64,000 bases of DNA, taken from the NCBI GenBank assembly GCA_910588325.1, contig CAJUPP010000010.1, positions 1-64,000 of the forward strand. The letters are read 5' to 3'. Source of the DNA: an uncultured Hungatella sp. (lineage in GTDB: Bacteria; Bacillota; Clostridia; Lachnospirales; Lachnospiraceae). Both the position numbers and the translations under genes were made by a program. How positions within the stretch are numbered: position 1 is the stretch's first letter; every line of letters starts with the position of its first letter. A model generated the notes under the pieces. The model did no database searches. It had not been told where the DNA came from and saw only the letters and a program-made list of their open reading frames with translations. Of the stretch, positions 7,408-16,074 are shown piece after piece.

Positions 7408-9746
7408 GCTTCTTTGGCCTCCTCTCCAACCTGTTCCCTTTTTATGGCTCTGGTTAATTCCGTTTTATCAATGAGTTTATCACACATCAGCAGAAGCTGA
7501 GGCAATACTGTCATAACCAGAATAATAGAAATCAGGGTTCCGCGCCCCAATACCTTTCCCAAGGAAGCAATAACCGCATTATTCGTCAAATATCCAATGA
7601 CAAACCCGGCAGATGTCAGAATGGTTCCCGAAGTGATAATCGTCGGAAATGCCTGATTTAACGATTCCACTACTGCCTTTTTCCTGTCCGGCATGCTTTT
7701 ACGCAGATCCAAATATCGGCTGGTGATAACGATTGCATAGTCAATGGTTGCTCCCATCTGGATCGAGCTGACTACCAGATAGCTTAAAAAATACATGGTA
7801 GTATCTGTCAGGTAGGGCACGGAGAAATTGATCCAGATGCTTCCCTGAATAGTCAGCACCAGCAAAAACGGCAATCCGGCGGACTGAAATGTAAACAGCA
7901 GGATAATCCCCACAAACAATGCTGTCAGCACGCTGATAATCACATTATCCCGTTCAAAAGAGCTGCTTAAATCATAGTTGCTGGTAGCGTCTCCCACTAC
8001 GTAAACCTCATCATAATATTCCAGCGCAATATTCCGAATCTGGTCAACCGCCTGAAACGTTGCCGCACCTTCTACCGGGCCTCTTAAGGTAAATACCAGA
8101 CGATCATAGCCCTCTCCCTCCAGCTGCTCCCTTGCATCGCAGACGGCTTTGTAAAGATCGTCAATCTCATCCGACAGTTCCTCGTCAAACTCAATGCCGC
8201 CTTTTTCCTTCTGCTCATAGATAAAATCTACCATGTCGATAATGGAAATCTGATAGTCATCCAAATTCTTCATAAACGCACTATACTGTTCCTTGTCAAC
8301 TGCATAGAACTGATACAAAGCCCTCACCAGATCCAAGTCTACCTCTGCTACCTCTGAGAATTCCCTGGGATTTAATTTGTCTACCAGAATATATTTTCCA
8401 TCATCCGATACTCCCACATTGGCCAGACCCAAGGCCGTATCCACTGCCTCCACATGTTCCAAACGTTTCAGTATCTTTCCTTCCTTCTCATAATCTCCTC
8501 TGGGAACTACAATCGCCATGGTATTGGTCACCTCAAAGGTCTCTTCAATCCGTGCCTTTGATGCCAGAAATTCATTCTTCTTGCTGGATTCGATGGAATT
8601 GTAATCATATATGTAAGGACATCTTCTGGAATAATACGCACCAGCTCCTACTATCAGCAGAAACACAGGAATCGTAACGTACCTTAATTTTACAACAATC
8701 TTTCCCCACAGATTGATGGTGGGCACAAAATTGCGGTGGCCTGTTTTGTCGATGGCTTTAGAAAACATGACAATCAACGCCGGCATAAACATGAACACAG
8801 TCAACAGACTGATGATAATGGCTTTTGTCAGAACGCATCCCAGGTCCATGCCGATTCCAAACTGCATGAACATCAAAGCGACCATGCCGGACACCGTTGT
8901 CAGACTGCTGGAGGAAATCTCTGGAATAGCCTTGCTGAGGGCCACGGTAATGGCCTCCATGGTCTCTTTCGTCTCCCGCTCTTCCATAAACCGGTGAAAC
9001 AGAATAATCGCATAGTCAATGGCAAGGGCCAGCTGAAGCACTGCTCCTACCGCATTAGTGACAAAGGAGATACTTCCAAACCAGTAATTGGTTCCCATAT
9101 TCAAAAGGGCTGCCACACCAAAAACCATCAGGAAAATCACAATCTCCATATAGGTTTTTGAGGTAAATAAAAGCACCGAAACAATGATAAACAGTACAAT
9201 CACTACAATGACACGCATATCATTTTTTAAATCAGCCGCGTCATCTTTGTCCACCGTAGTGTACACATAGGATACGTATCCGTCCAGGTTCTCTCTGATT
9301 TGGGCCATGGCTGTCTGGGAGACTTCCGTATCCTCCTCTTCTTCAAAGGTAATGGTAAAAAGAGCGCAGGCGTCTTTATAGTAATCAGAAATCTCATCAT
9401 TTTCATAGGTACTGTCTTCCTCATCGTAAAAGGACACCGCTGAAATTCCCGGTATTTCCTCTATCTCATGGGCCAATGCCAACGCCTTCTCGTAGGTGAT
9501 ATTGCTGACCAGCACGGTTGCCGATCCGAAGGTGGTAAATTCCTCATTCATAATGTCAAGCCCCTGCCTGGTCTCCGTACTTTCCGGAAGGTACTCGGTC
9601 AGATCATTGATGACACCCACCTTGGAAATAGACACCGCACTGTAAATACAGGCCATGGCAAACAGAACGATAAATGCTTTTCTTTTATTCACAATGAACG
9701 CTGCCAGCTTCATCATGAAATTCTCTGGTCTTTTCCTGTCTTCCAC
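7404..9746 (-). CDS. RND/MMPL-family transporter (HAE3-like)
   Basis: Polytopic membrane protein of 780 residues, probably proton-driven export of a lipid or hydrophobic compound. It shows the duplicated MMPL arrangement: an N-terminal helix, a large extracytoplasmic domain, a helical bundle with the family-type ALAIDYAIILFHRF motif, then a second extracytoplasmic domain and bundle with the matching GATIDYAIVITSRY. The two Asp-Tyr-Ala motifs mark the expected proton-relay helices. It is first in an operon with the GLUG gene (4-base overlap) and is transcribed divergently from a TetR gene. Substrate unknown. Confidence 0.92.
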   Translation of the reverse strand: MEDRKRPENFMMKLAAFIVNKRKAFIVLFAMACIYSAVSISKVGVINDLTEYLPESTETRQGLDIMNEEFTTFGSATVLVSNITYEKALALAHEIEEIPGISAVSFYDEEDSTYENDEISDYYKDACALFTITFEEEEDTEVSQTAMAQIRENLDGYVSYVYTTVDKDDAADLKNDMRVIVVIVLFIIVSVLLFTSKTYMEIVIFLMVFGVAALLNMGTNYWFGSISFVTNAVGAVLQLALAIDYAIILFHRFMEERETKETMEAITVALSKAIPEISSSSLTTVSGMVALMFMQFGIGMDLGCVLTKAIIISLLTVFMFMPALIVMFSKAIDKTGHRNFVPTINLWGKIVVKLRYVTIPVFLLIVGAGAYYSRRCPYIYDYNSIESSKKNEFLASKARIEETFEVTNTMAIVVPRGDYEKEGKILKRLEHVEAVDTALGLANVGVSDDGKYILVDKLNPREFSEVAEVDLDLVRALYQFYAVDKEQYSAFMKNLDDYQISIIDMVDFIYEQKEKGGIEFDEELSDEIDDLYKAVCDAREQLEGEGYDRLVFTLRGPVEGAATFQAVDQIRNIALEYYDEVYVVGDATSNYDLSSSFERDNVIISVLTALFVGIILLFTFQSAGLPFLLVLTIQGSIWINFSVPYLTDTTMYFLSYLVVSSIQMGATIDYAIVITSRYLDLRKSMPDRKKAVVESLNQAFPTIITSGTILTSAGFVIGYLTNNAVIASLGKVLGRGTLISIILVMTVLPQLLLMCDKLIDKTELTRAIKREQVGEEAKEA

Positions 9747-9785
9747 TTTGATTTCTCTCTCCTTTTATGGTTTCTTACTTGCCAT

Positions 9786-9814
9786 ATTATGACTAATTAT
9801 GGTAAAATACGCAA
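9786..9814 (-). promoter_or_regulatory. promoter of the MMPL operon
   Basis: Minus-strand TTGCGT (9809-9814) and CATAAT (9786-9791) are separated by 17 bases, about 40 bases ahead of the MMPL start codon. The hexamers are moderate matches to the sigma-A consensus. It faces away from the TetR gene. Confidence 0.5.
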
Positions 9815-9831
9815 GAATCAGTTTTTTATAT

Positions 9832-9849
9832 CTGTTTCAAATGAGACAG
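9832..9849. promoter_or_regulatory. candidate TetR operator
   Basis: CTGTTTCAAATGAGACAG is an 18-bp palindrome with one mismatched pair. It lies between the divergent MMPL and TetR genes. A wider inverted repeat, AAGAATC (9813-9819) and GATTCTT (9849-9855), encloses it. TetR-family repressors typically bind such palindromes between themselves and the pump they control. Assignment is by position and symmetry only. Confidence 0.5.
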
Positions 9850-9893
9850 ATTCTTAAAAATTGTACATTTTGAAGCATAAAAGGAGAATCGAT

Positions 9894-10475
9894 TTGAGTA
9901 GCCCTGATGAGAAAAAAGAAAAGATATCTACCCGCCGTACCTACACGCTGCTGCGCGCCGGCTTTTTCAAACTTCTGTCAGAGATTCCTTTTGAAAAAAT
10001 CACTCTGACACAAATCTGCAGCCGCTCTATGGTGCCGCGGTCTACCTTTTATCGGTATTTTGAAGATAAATATGATTTGCTGTGTTACTGCCTCCAGACC
10101 TTTTTCGAGGAAGCCGAAGTAGAAGACGATGTTCTCTATCTGAAAGAGTCCCAGTCTGCCCGTGCATTTCTTCTGAAACTTATCAAAGAACTGGAAACAA
10201 ACCGTCAGTCTTACTATAAAATCTACACCCTCAACAAGGACGGGGCTTTTATGGATATTCTCCGCTCCTTCCTGATTCAGATTCTCAGCGAAAAGCTGAA
10301 GGTATCAGAGGAAAAGGGCATACACTCCAAAATCTCCCCTCCGATTTTCACTTACCTTCTGGCAGATTTTTATATCAGCACCGCAAAATGTTATCTGGAA
10401 TACGCGGATTCTTACACCGTAGAGGAATATGTTAAAAATGTAGCCCTGTTTGCCAATAAAAACTTTTTCTCATAA
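9894..10475 (+). CDS. TetR-family transcriptional regulator
   Basis: DNA-binding regulator of 193 residues with an N-terminal TetR helix-turn-helix (FEKITLTQICSRSMVPRSTFYRYFEDK) and a helical ligand-binding domain. I start at the TTG encoding LSSPDEKK because AAAGGAG lies 7 bases upstream; the longer reading begins at another TTG with no ribosome site. It is divergent from the MMPL/GLUG operon, the classic layout for a local repressor responding to the transported compound. Confidence 0.88.
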   Translation: MSSPDEKKEKISTRRTYTLLRAGFFKLLSEIPFEKITLTQICSRSMVPRSTFYRYFEDKYDLLCYCLQTFFEEAEVEDDVLYLKESQSARAFLLKLIKELETNRQSYYKIYTLNKDGAFMDILRSFLIQILSEKLKVSEEKGIHSKISPPIFTYLLADFYISTAKCYLEYADSYTVEEYVKNVALFANKNFFS

Positions 10476-10504
10476 ATGAGAGTCCTGTTTCTTCCAATAC
10501 CTTT

Positions 10505-11419
10505 TTATACTTCCTCCAAATTATAGGGCGTCACCTGGTATACATAATAATTCAGCCAGTTGCTGTACAGAGTATTGGCCATGTTTCTCCAGCAAAGCAC
10601 CGGCTTGGCATAGGGGTTGTCATTTTCATAGTAATTGCATGGTATTTCAGGGTTCAGCCCCCTCCCCAAATCCCGATGGTACTCATTATTCAGAGTCATC
10701 CGGTCATACTCTGGATGGCCCTGGACAAAAATCTGGCTGCCATCCCGGCTCATGATGAGAAACAGCCCCGCCTCCTTTGATTCCGCCAGGATCTGAAGCT
10801 TTGGATGTTTCTCCACATCCTCCCGCCGCACCTCGGTATACCGGGAGTGGGGAGCCATAATATAATCGTCCATGCTTCGTGTCAGAGGCACTTTATGATG
10901 AAGCACCTTGTGTTCATAGATTCCGCTCAGCTTCTTTTCCCTCATGAATTTCGGAATCCCATAGTGATAATAAAGTCCTGCCTGGGCTCCCCAGCAGATG
11001 TGCAGCGTAGATGTCACATGAGATTTCGTCCACTCCATGATTCCGGATAATTCGTCCCAATATGTCACCTTATGATACTCAAGCATCTCCACCGGCGCGC
11101 CGGTGATAATCATTCCGTCATAATTCTTCCTGCGGATTTCCTCAAATGTCACATAAAATTTATTGATATGACTGGCCGATGTATTCTTGGACACATGGCT
11201 GGACAGCATGAGAAATGTACAGTCAATCTGGAGGGGCGTATTGGATAATGCCCGCAAAAGCTGAGTTTCCGTTTCCTCCTTTACAGGCATCAGATTTAAA
11301 ATCAGGATCTCCAGAGGCCGGATATCCTGGCTCATGGCCCGCTCTTCATCCATAACGAAAATATTTTCCGATTCCAGTACTGCCTTGGCAGGCAGGTCCT
11401 TCTGTATTTTAATTGGCAT
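10505..11419 (-). CDS. metA: homoserine O-acetyltransferase (MetA family)
   Basis: First committed enzyme of methionine synthesis, acylating homoserine. At 304 residues it has the MetA length. The catalytic Cys142 (HICWGAQAG) and a GHPEYD motif with the His/Glu pair are present. Residue 111, in TGAPVEML, is Glu; established work on MetA links Glu111 to acetyl-CoA use and Gly111 to succinyl-CoA use, so I infer an acetyltransferase despite the common name homoserine succinyltransferase. It starts 12 bases after the ligA stop, so it is read with ligA. No room remains for its own SAM riboswitch or T-box. Confidence 0.94.
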   Translation of the reverse strand: MPIKIQKDLPAKAVLESENIFVMDEERAMSQDIRPLEILILNLMPVKEETETQLLRALSNTPLQIDCTFLMLSSHVSKNTSASHINKFYVTFEEIRRKNYDGMIITGAPVEMLEYHKVTYWDELSGIMEWTKSHVTSTLHICWGAQAGLYYHYGIPKFMREKKLSGIYEHKVLHHKVPLTRSMDDYIMAPHSRYTEVRREDVEKHPKLQILAESKEAGLFLIMSRDGSQIFVQGHPEYDRMTLNNEYHRDLGRGLNPEIPCNYYENDNPYAKPVLCWRNMANTLYSNWLNYYVYQVTPYNLEEV

Positions 11420-11431
11420 AATACTCTCCCT

Positions 11432-13396
11432 CTATTCTTCCTCTAATAATTTCAAGAACTCTTCCTCCGACAAAATAGGAATCCCCAGTTCTCTGGCCTT
11501 TTTGTTTTTGGACGAAGCGGATTTTATATCATTGTTAATCAGGTAAGTGGTCTTGGCGGAGACGCTTCCTGCTGCCTTTCCGCCTTTGGACTCAATCAAT
11601 TCCTGAAGCTCCTTTCGGTTGGAAAAATGCTCCAGGGAACCGGTGATAACAAAAGTCATTCCTTCAAATGTGTTCTCCTGCTGTGACTCTACTGCCTTCT
11701 CAATATCCAGCTCTGCCAGAAGGCGTACTACCATATCTCTGTTTTTTTCCGATGCAAAGTATTGACACCAGCCCTGTGCCAGAACATTGCCGATCCCTTC
11801 AATTTCAGTCAGTTCCTCTGCCTGTGCATCCTCCATCGCCTGAAAATCATACCGAAAATGACAGCACAGCATCTTGGCATTGGCCAGTCCGATACCGGCC
11901 ACTCCCAAGCCGTAAACTACTCGCACCAGGGTCGTATGAGACGCCTGTTTCACCGCCTGAATCAGATTTTCATAGGATTTTTCCCCGAACCCTTCCATGG
12001 ACACAATCTCTTCCTTATAGCGGTCCAGATGAAAAATATCTGCAAATTCTTTTATAAAACCAGCATTGATAAATTTCTCTAAAGTAGCTTCGGAAAGCCC
12101 GTCAATATTCAGCGCGTCCCGGCTGACCAGAAGCGTAAAGCTTTTTATCTTTTTCGCCTGACATTCCGGATTCATACAGTACAATGCCTTTACGTCATTC
12201 ATCTGCTGAATCTTCGTCTCACCTCCGCAGACCGGACAATGTGTGGGGATGTTTTTCACCCCGCTTCTGGTTAAGTTGTCGGCAATCTGGGGGATAATCA
12301 TGTTGGCCTTGTAGACGGTAATGGTATCTCCCTCTCCCAGTTCCAGCCCCTCCATAATACTGATATTGTGGACGCTGGCCCGGCTGACTGTAGTTCCTTC
12401 CAGTTCCACCGGTTCAAATACGGCCACCGGATTGATTAATCCTGTCCGTGAGGAACTCCAGTCAATATAGGAAAGCTTTGTCTCCCTGATTTCATCCGCC
12501 CACTTAAAGGCAATGGAATTCCGCGGAAATTTGGCCGTCCGGCCCAGGGACTCTCCATAGGCAATATCCTCGAAGGTCAGCACCAGTCCGTCGGAAGGAA
12601 TGTCATAGCTTTGGATTGAGTCTGCAAAATATTTCACCTTTTCCGGAAGATTTCCGGCAGTTACCATCTGATGCTCCACTACCTCAAAGCCCTGAGACTT
12701 AAGCCATGAAAACTGACGGCTTCTGAAATTTTCAAAGTCCATCCCCTCTGCCGAAACCAGGGCAAATATCATACAGTTTACATGACGCATTGCCGTAATC
12801 TGGCTGTTTAACTGGCGCACAGAGCCGGAACAAAGATTTCTGGGGTTTTTATATTTCGCGTCTACATCTTCAATCTCCTCATTCATTTTCTCGAAATCGG
12901 AGTAGCGGATAACCGCCTCTCCCCGCAGTACCAGCTGTCCGGTAAAGGCAATTTTCAGAGGAATATTTTCAAAGGTTTTGGTATTGTTGGTTATGACCTC
13001 TCCGATCTCCCCGTTGCCCCGGGTCACTGCTTTTCTGAGATTCCCGCCTTCGTATGTCAAAACCACAGTAAGACCGTCCAGCTTCCAGGACAAAAGCCCT
13101 TCCTGGTCCCCCAGCCATTCCTGCAGGGCAGATACCTCTTTTGTCTTGTCCAGTGAAAGCATAGGACTTGGATGGGGTTCCTTGGGAAGCTCGCTTAAAA
13201 CCTCATAGCCTACCTTCTGAGTAGGGCTACCCGCCAAGACAACCCCGGTCTCTTTTTCTAAAGCCGTCAGCTGATCGTACAGCTGATCGTACTCAAAATT
13301 GCTGATGATTTCCCGGCTTTCCTGGTAATAGGCTTTGGCTGCCTGGGAAAGAGAGGACACCAGTTCCTTCATTTGGGCAATCTTATTCTCTTCCAT
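11432..13396 (-). CDS. ligA: NAD-dependent DNA ligase
   Basis: Seals nicks in replication and repair using NAD+. In order: the Ia region, the adenylation domain with active-site Lys105 in KLDG, the OB fold, a four-Cys zinc finger (CPVCGG...CMNPEC), helix-hairpin-helix repeats and a C-terminal BRCT domain. I start at the ATG of MEENKIAQ, giving 654 residues, near the usual size; the longest reading adds 33 residues unlike the family. AAAGGA lies about 11 bases upstream. metA follows within 12 bases. Confidence 0.95.
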   Translation of the reverse strand: MEENKIAQMKELVSSLSQAAKAYYQESREIISNFEYDQLYDQLTALEKETGVVLAGSPTQKVGYEVLSELPKEPHPSPMLSLDKTKEVSALQEWLGDQEGLLSWKLDGLTVVLTYEGGNLRKAVTRGNGEIGEVITNNTKTFENIPLKIAFTGQLVLRGEAVIRYSDFEKMNEEIEDVDAKYKNPRNLCSGSVRQLNSQITAMRHVNCMIFALVSAEGMDFENFRSRQFSWLKSQGFEVVEHQMVTAGNLPEKVKYFADSIQSYDIPSDGLVLTFEDIAYGESLGRTAKFPRNSIAFKWADEIRETKLSYIDWSSSRTGLINPVAVFEPVELEGTTVSRASVHNISIMEGLELGEGDTITVYKANMIIPQIADNLTRSGVKNIPTHCPVCGGETKIQQMNDVKALYCMNPECQAKKIKSFTLLVSRDALNIDGLSEATLEKFINAGFIKEFADIFHLDRYKEEIVSMEGFGEKSYENLIQAVKQASHTTLVRVVYGLGVAGIGLANAKMLCCHFRYDFQAMEDAQAEELTEIEGIGNVLAQGWCQYFASEKNRDMVVRLLAELDIEKAVESQQENTFEGMTFVITGSLEHFSNRKELQELIESKGGKAAGSVSAKTTYLINNDIKSASSKNKKARELGIPILSEEEFLKLLEEE

Positions 13397-13507
13397 GTTT
13401 TCGTCATTCCTTTCCAAGATACATATGTCTCTCTGCTTTTTGCCCCAGGTTCTCAAGATTCGCTTTGTACCTGATTCTATGGCATAGGATGCCATGTTTA
13501 TCAGGTA

Positions 13508-14314
13508 TTATCCCCTGGAATCCTGAAGCAGTTTTAGCAGCTTTTCATATTCTTCGGCCGTAACTTTCCGGTATGTCCCGGTCTTTAAGTTTCCCAGTTT
13601 CAGGTTCATGATCCGGACGCGTTTCAGTCCCACCACATTGCAGTGAAGGGCCTGGCACATCCGCCGGATCTGACGGTTCAGACCCTGGGTCAGGGTAATC
13701 CTGAATTCAGTCCTTCCCGTGACCTCCACCTTGCAGGGCCTGGTCATTGTGTGCAGTTCTTCCAGCCATACTCCTGCACGCATTTTCTTCAGGAATTCTT
13801 TTGTCACAGGTTTATTAATGGTAACCATGTATTCCTTTTCATGGGCGTTGGCGGCGCGCATGATTTTATTGACCAGGTCTCCCTGATTGGTCATAAGAAT
13901 CAGACCCTCGGAATCTTTGTCCAGCCTTCCGATGGGATATACCCGCTCCGGATACTCTACCAGCTGTACAATATTCATGGCCCTGTCTTTTTCCGATGTG
14001 GTGCAGACGACGCCTCTTGGCTTATTGACAACCAGAAGGATGGGCTTTGGCTTTTTCTTCTGGCTGTCCGCGCTTCCTATCAGTTTTCCGTCACAGACTA
14101 TCCTCTGTCCCGGGCTGATCTTCATGCCGGCTGATGCGGTCTGGCCATCTACGGACACTTTTCCATCTTCAATCAGGCGATCCGCTTCACGTCTGGAACA
14201 GATGCCCATCTCGCTTAAGTATTTATTCAAACGGATTGTTATATCTTTCTGGTTTGAAATTTGGCCCTGGTTATTCTTTAGGTTGTTGTTTCGGTTATTA
14301 TTCTGATATGCCAT
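13508..14314 (-). CDS. RluF/RsuA-type pseudouridine synthase
   Basis: RNA-modifying enzyme converting a specific uridine, probably in 23S rRNA, to pseudouridine. An N-terminal S4 RNA-binding domain (LNKYLSEMGICSRREADRLIEDG) precedes the catalytic domain, with the Asp in GRLDKDSEGLILMTN and the GLNRQIRRM motif of the RsuA/RluB/E/F group. An Asn/Gln-rich N-terminal stretch of about 25 residues (NNNRNNNLKNNQ) is variable. I start at the ATG of MAYQNNN; a TTG five codons earlier is possible but sits directly on the AAGGA. The exact target uridine cannot be told. Confidence 0.9.
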   Translation of the reverse strand: MAYQNNNRNNNLKNNQGQISNQKDITIRLNKYLSEMGICSRREADRLIEDGKVSVDGQTASAGMKISPGQRIVCDGKLIGSADSQKKKPKPILLVVNKPRGVVCTTSEKDRAMNIVQLVEYPERVYPIGRLDKDSEGLILMTNQGDLVNKIMRAANAHEKEYMVTINKPVTKEFLKKMRAGVWLEELHTMTRPCKVEVTGRTEFRITLTQGLNRQIRRMCQALHCNVVGLKRVRIMNLKLGNLKTGTYRKVTAEEYEKLLKLLQDSRG

Positions 14315-14490
14315 ATTGTAATTTTTCAATCCTTTTTATCGTTTTACATTCTGTATGGAATATACATTTAATTATTATACCACTGCCGAAAATGTATCTC
14401 AATCTATTTTTTGCGGCCTGGGTTTGTCTGTCGGCCTCCCCATTCTCTTTTTGAAAAGTAGCGCAGTTTTTATTTTTTCTTAAACCCATG

Positions 14491-14521
14491 AAAAAGCCGA
14501 AGATCAACGATTCTCCGGCTT
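14491..14521 (-). terminator. intrinsic terminator after queA
   Basis: On the minus strand AAGCCGGAGA pairs with TCTTCGGCTT (one G-T pair) around an 8-base loop, followed by TTTTT. It lies about 45 bases after the queA stop. Confidence 0.85.
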
Positions 14522-14564
14522 ATTTCCTCAATATTTACTTGTTTACAAATGTGCGAAAACGGTG

Positions 14565-15590
14565 TTAGTAGATAAACATCGCATCCCCAAAGCTAAAGAA
14601 CCGATATCTCTCCCTGATTGCCTCCTGGTATGCGTTCAGCACATGCTCTCGCCCTGCCAGTGCGGATACCAGCATAACCAGCGTAGATTCCGGAAGATGG
14701 AAATTGGTAATCAGTGCATCCAAAACTTTAAACCCATATCCCGGATAGATAAATATCTCTGTCCAGCCGCTCCCGGCCTTCACGGTTCCGTCTTCCTTTG
14801 CCGCAGACTCTATAGTTCTGCAGCTGGTGGTTCCTACACAGATAACACGGCCTCCCCGACGTTTCGCATCATTGATTTTCCCAGCTTCCTCTTCCTCTAT
14901 CATGTAAAATTCCGAGTGCATATGATGATCCAGTATATTCTCTACTTTCACCGGACGGAATGTTCCCAGACCTACGTGGAGAGTCACATGAGCAATGGTC
15001 ACTCCCATTTGTTCAATCTGCGTCAGCAGTTCTTTTGTAAAATGAAGCCCTGCCGTAGGTGCTGCCGCAGAACCATCATGTTTTGCATATACGGTCTGGT
15101 AACGATTCTTATCTTTTAACTGGTGGGTAATATAAGGAGGCAAAGGCATCTGTCCCAATCGGTCCAGTATCTCTTCAAAAATCCCTTCATAGGAAAATTG
15201 AATCAGACGATTTCCTTCTTCTACCACATCGATTACGGTTCCTTTCAGTAAACCGTTTCCAAAGGAAATCACTGTCCCAGGTTTTGCCTTCTTTCCCGGC
15301 TTTACCAGAGTCTCCCATATATTATTCTCTCTTCGCTTTAAAAGAAGAACCTCAATCTTGGCCTCCGTGTCCTCTTTTATACCAAACAGCCTGGCCGGAA
15401 TCACTCTGGTATCATTGATTACAAGGCAGTCACCCTTTTTTAAGTAAGATATGATATCGCGAAATCCCCTATGTTCTATCTCCCCGGTATTCTTATCCAG
15501 CACCAGGAGCCGGGACGCAGAACGATCTTCCAACGGGTCTTGAGCGATCAGTTCCTCCGGCAACTCAAAATTAAAATCCGTTACGTTCAA
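14565..15590 (-). CDS. queA: S-adenosylmethionine:tRNA ribosyltransferase-isomerase
   Basis: Transfers and rearranges the ribosyl moiety of SAM onto the deazaguanine at the wobble base of tRNA, giving epoxyqueuosine. Conserved blocks seen include VNDTRVIPARLFG, LLLKRR, TAGLHFT, HVTLHVGLGTFRPV and the C-terminal LPESTLVMLVSALAG. I start at the TTG encoding LNVTDFNFELP: AAAGGAG is 6 bases upstream and the resulting 341 residues match the family. The longest reading adds 12 unrelated residues. No tgt or other queuosine gene is in the window, so the cell may salvage queuine precursors or carry the rest elsewhere. Confidence 0.95.
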   Translation of the reverse strand: MNVTDFNFELPEELIAQDPLEDRSASRLLVLDKNTGEIEHRGFRDIISYLKKGDCLVINDTRVIPARLFGIKEDTEAKIEVLLLKRRENNIWETLVKPGKKAKPGTVISFGNGLLKGTVIDVVEEGNRLIQFSYEGIFEEILDRLGQMPLPPYITHQLKDKNRYQTVYAKHDGSAAAPTAGLHFTKELLTQIEQMGVTIAHVTLHVGLGTFRPVKVENILDHHMHSEFYMIEEEEAGKINDAKRRGGRVICVGTTSCRTIESAAKEDGTVKAGSGWTEIFIYPGYGFKVLDALITNFHLPESTLVMLVSALAGREHVLNAYQEAIRERYRFFSFGDAMFIY

Positions 15591-15668
15591 AGATTTCTCC
15601 TTTCTGACACATCCAAAAGCAGCCAAAAGTCTCCCCCCTTCGACTGCTTTTACATATAATGTATGAAA

Positions 15669-16028
15669 TTATGTACTAGACTCCTCCTGCATTTCTGCAG
15701 CAAGCCCTCCATGGTCCATCTGGTAACGACGGTATATTTTGGGACCATACATGATTCCCATAAGCACAAAAAACAGAACGACCAGCGCGACTCCTCTTTT
15801 CCAACCGTAAGGCTCCCACCCTGTTTTTTTAGGCTCCTCTTTCCGCACAGGCTCATATGCAATCCTTTGGGGCACAGGTTTCAGTTCAAGTTCTTCTTTG
15901 CCTGTTTCCTCTGAGACCTTCCACTGTATGGCATATCGGGTATGGCACTGTTCACATGTCTCGATGTTGTGATTCTGTTTATCAATCTCCAACACTCCCC
16001 CACATGACGGGCATCTTAATTCTGTCAT
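15669..16028 (-). CDS. small zinc-ribbon membrane protein, uncharacterised
   Basis: A 119-residue protein I do not recognise. It begins with a likely zinc ribbon (CPSCGG then CEQC, two CxxC pairs 18 residues apart). A linker rich in Lys/Glu/Pro follows, then one membrane helix (about residues 79-97, VALVVLFFVLMGIMYG) and a short tail. The arrangement, a zinc ribbon followed by a membrane helix, is common in small Firmicute membrane proteins of unknown role. A GGAGGAAGCT site precedes the ATG. It follows another uncharacterised membrane protein by 46 bases. Confidence 0.75.
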   Translation of the reverse strand: MTELRCPSCGGVLEIDKQNHNIETCEQCHTRYAIQWKVSEETGKEELELKPVPQRIAYEPVRKEEPKKTGWEPYGWKRGVALVVLFFVLMGIMYGPKIYRRYQMDHGGLAAEMQEESST

Positions 16029-16074
16029 AGCTTCCTCCGTTTTAAGTCAAAATTTTTTCAAAACCTTTTGCCGC

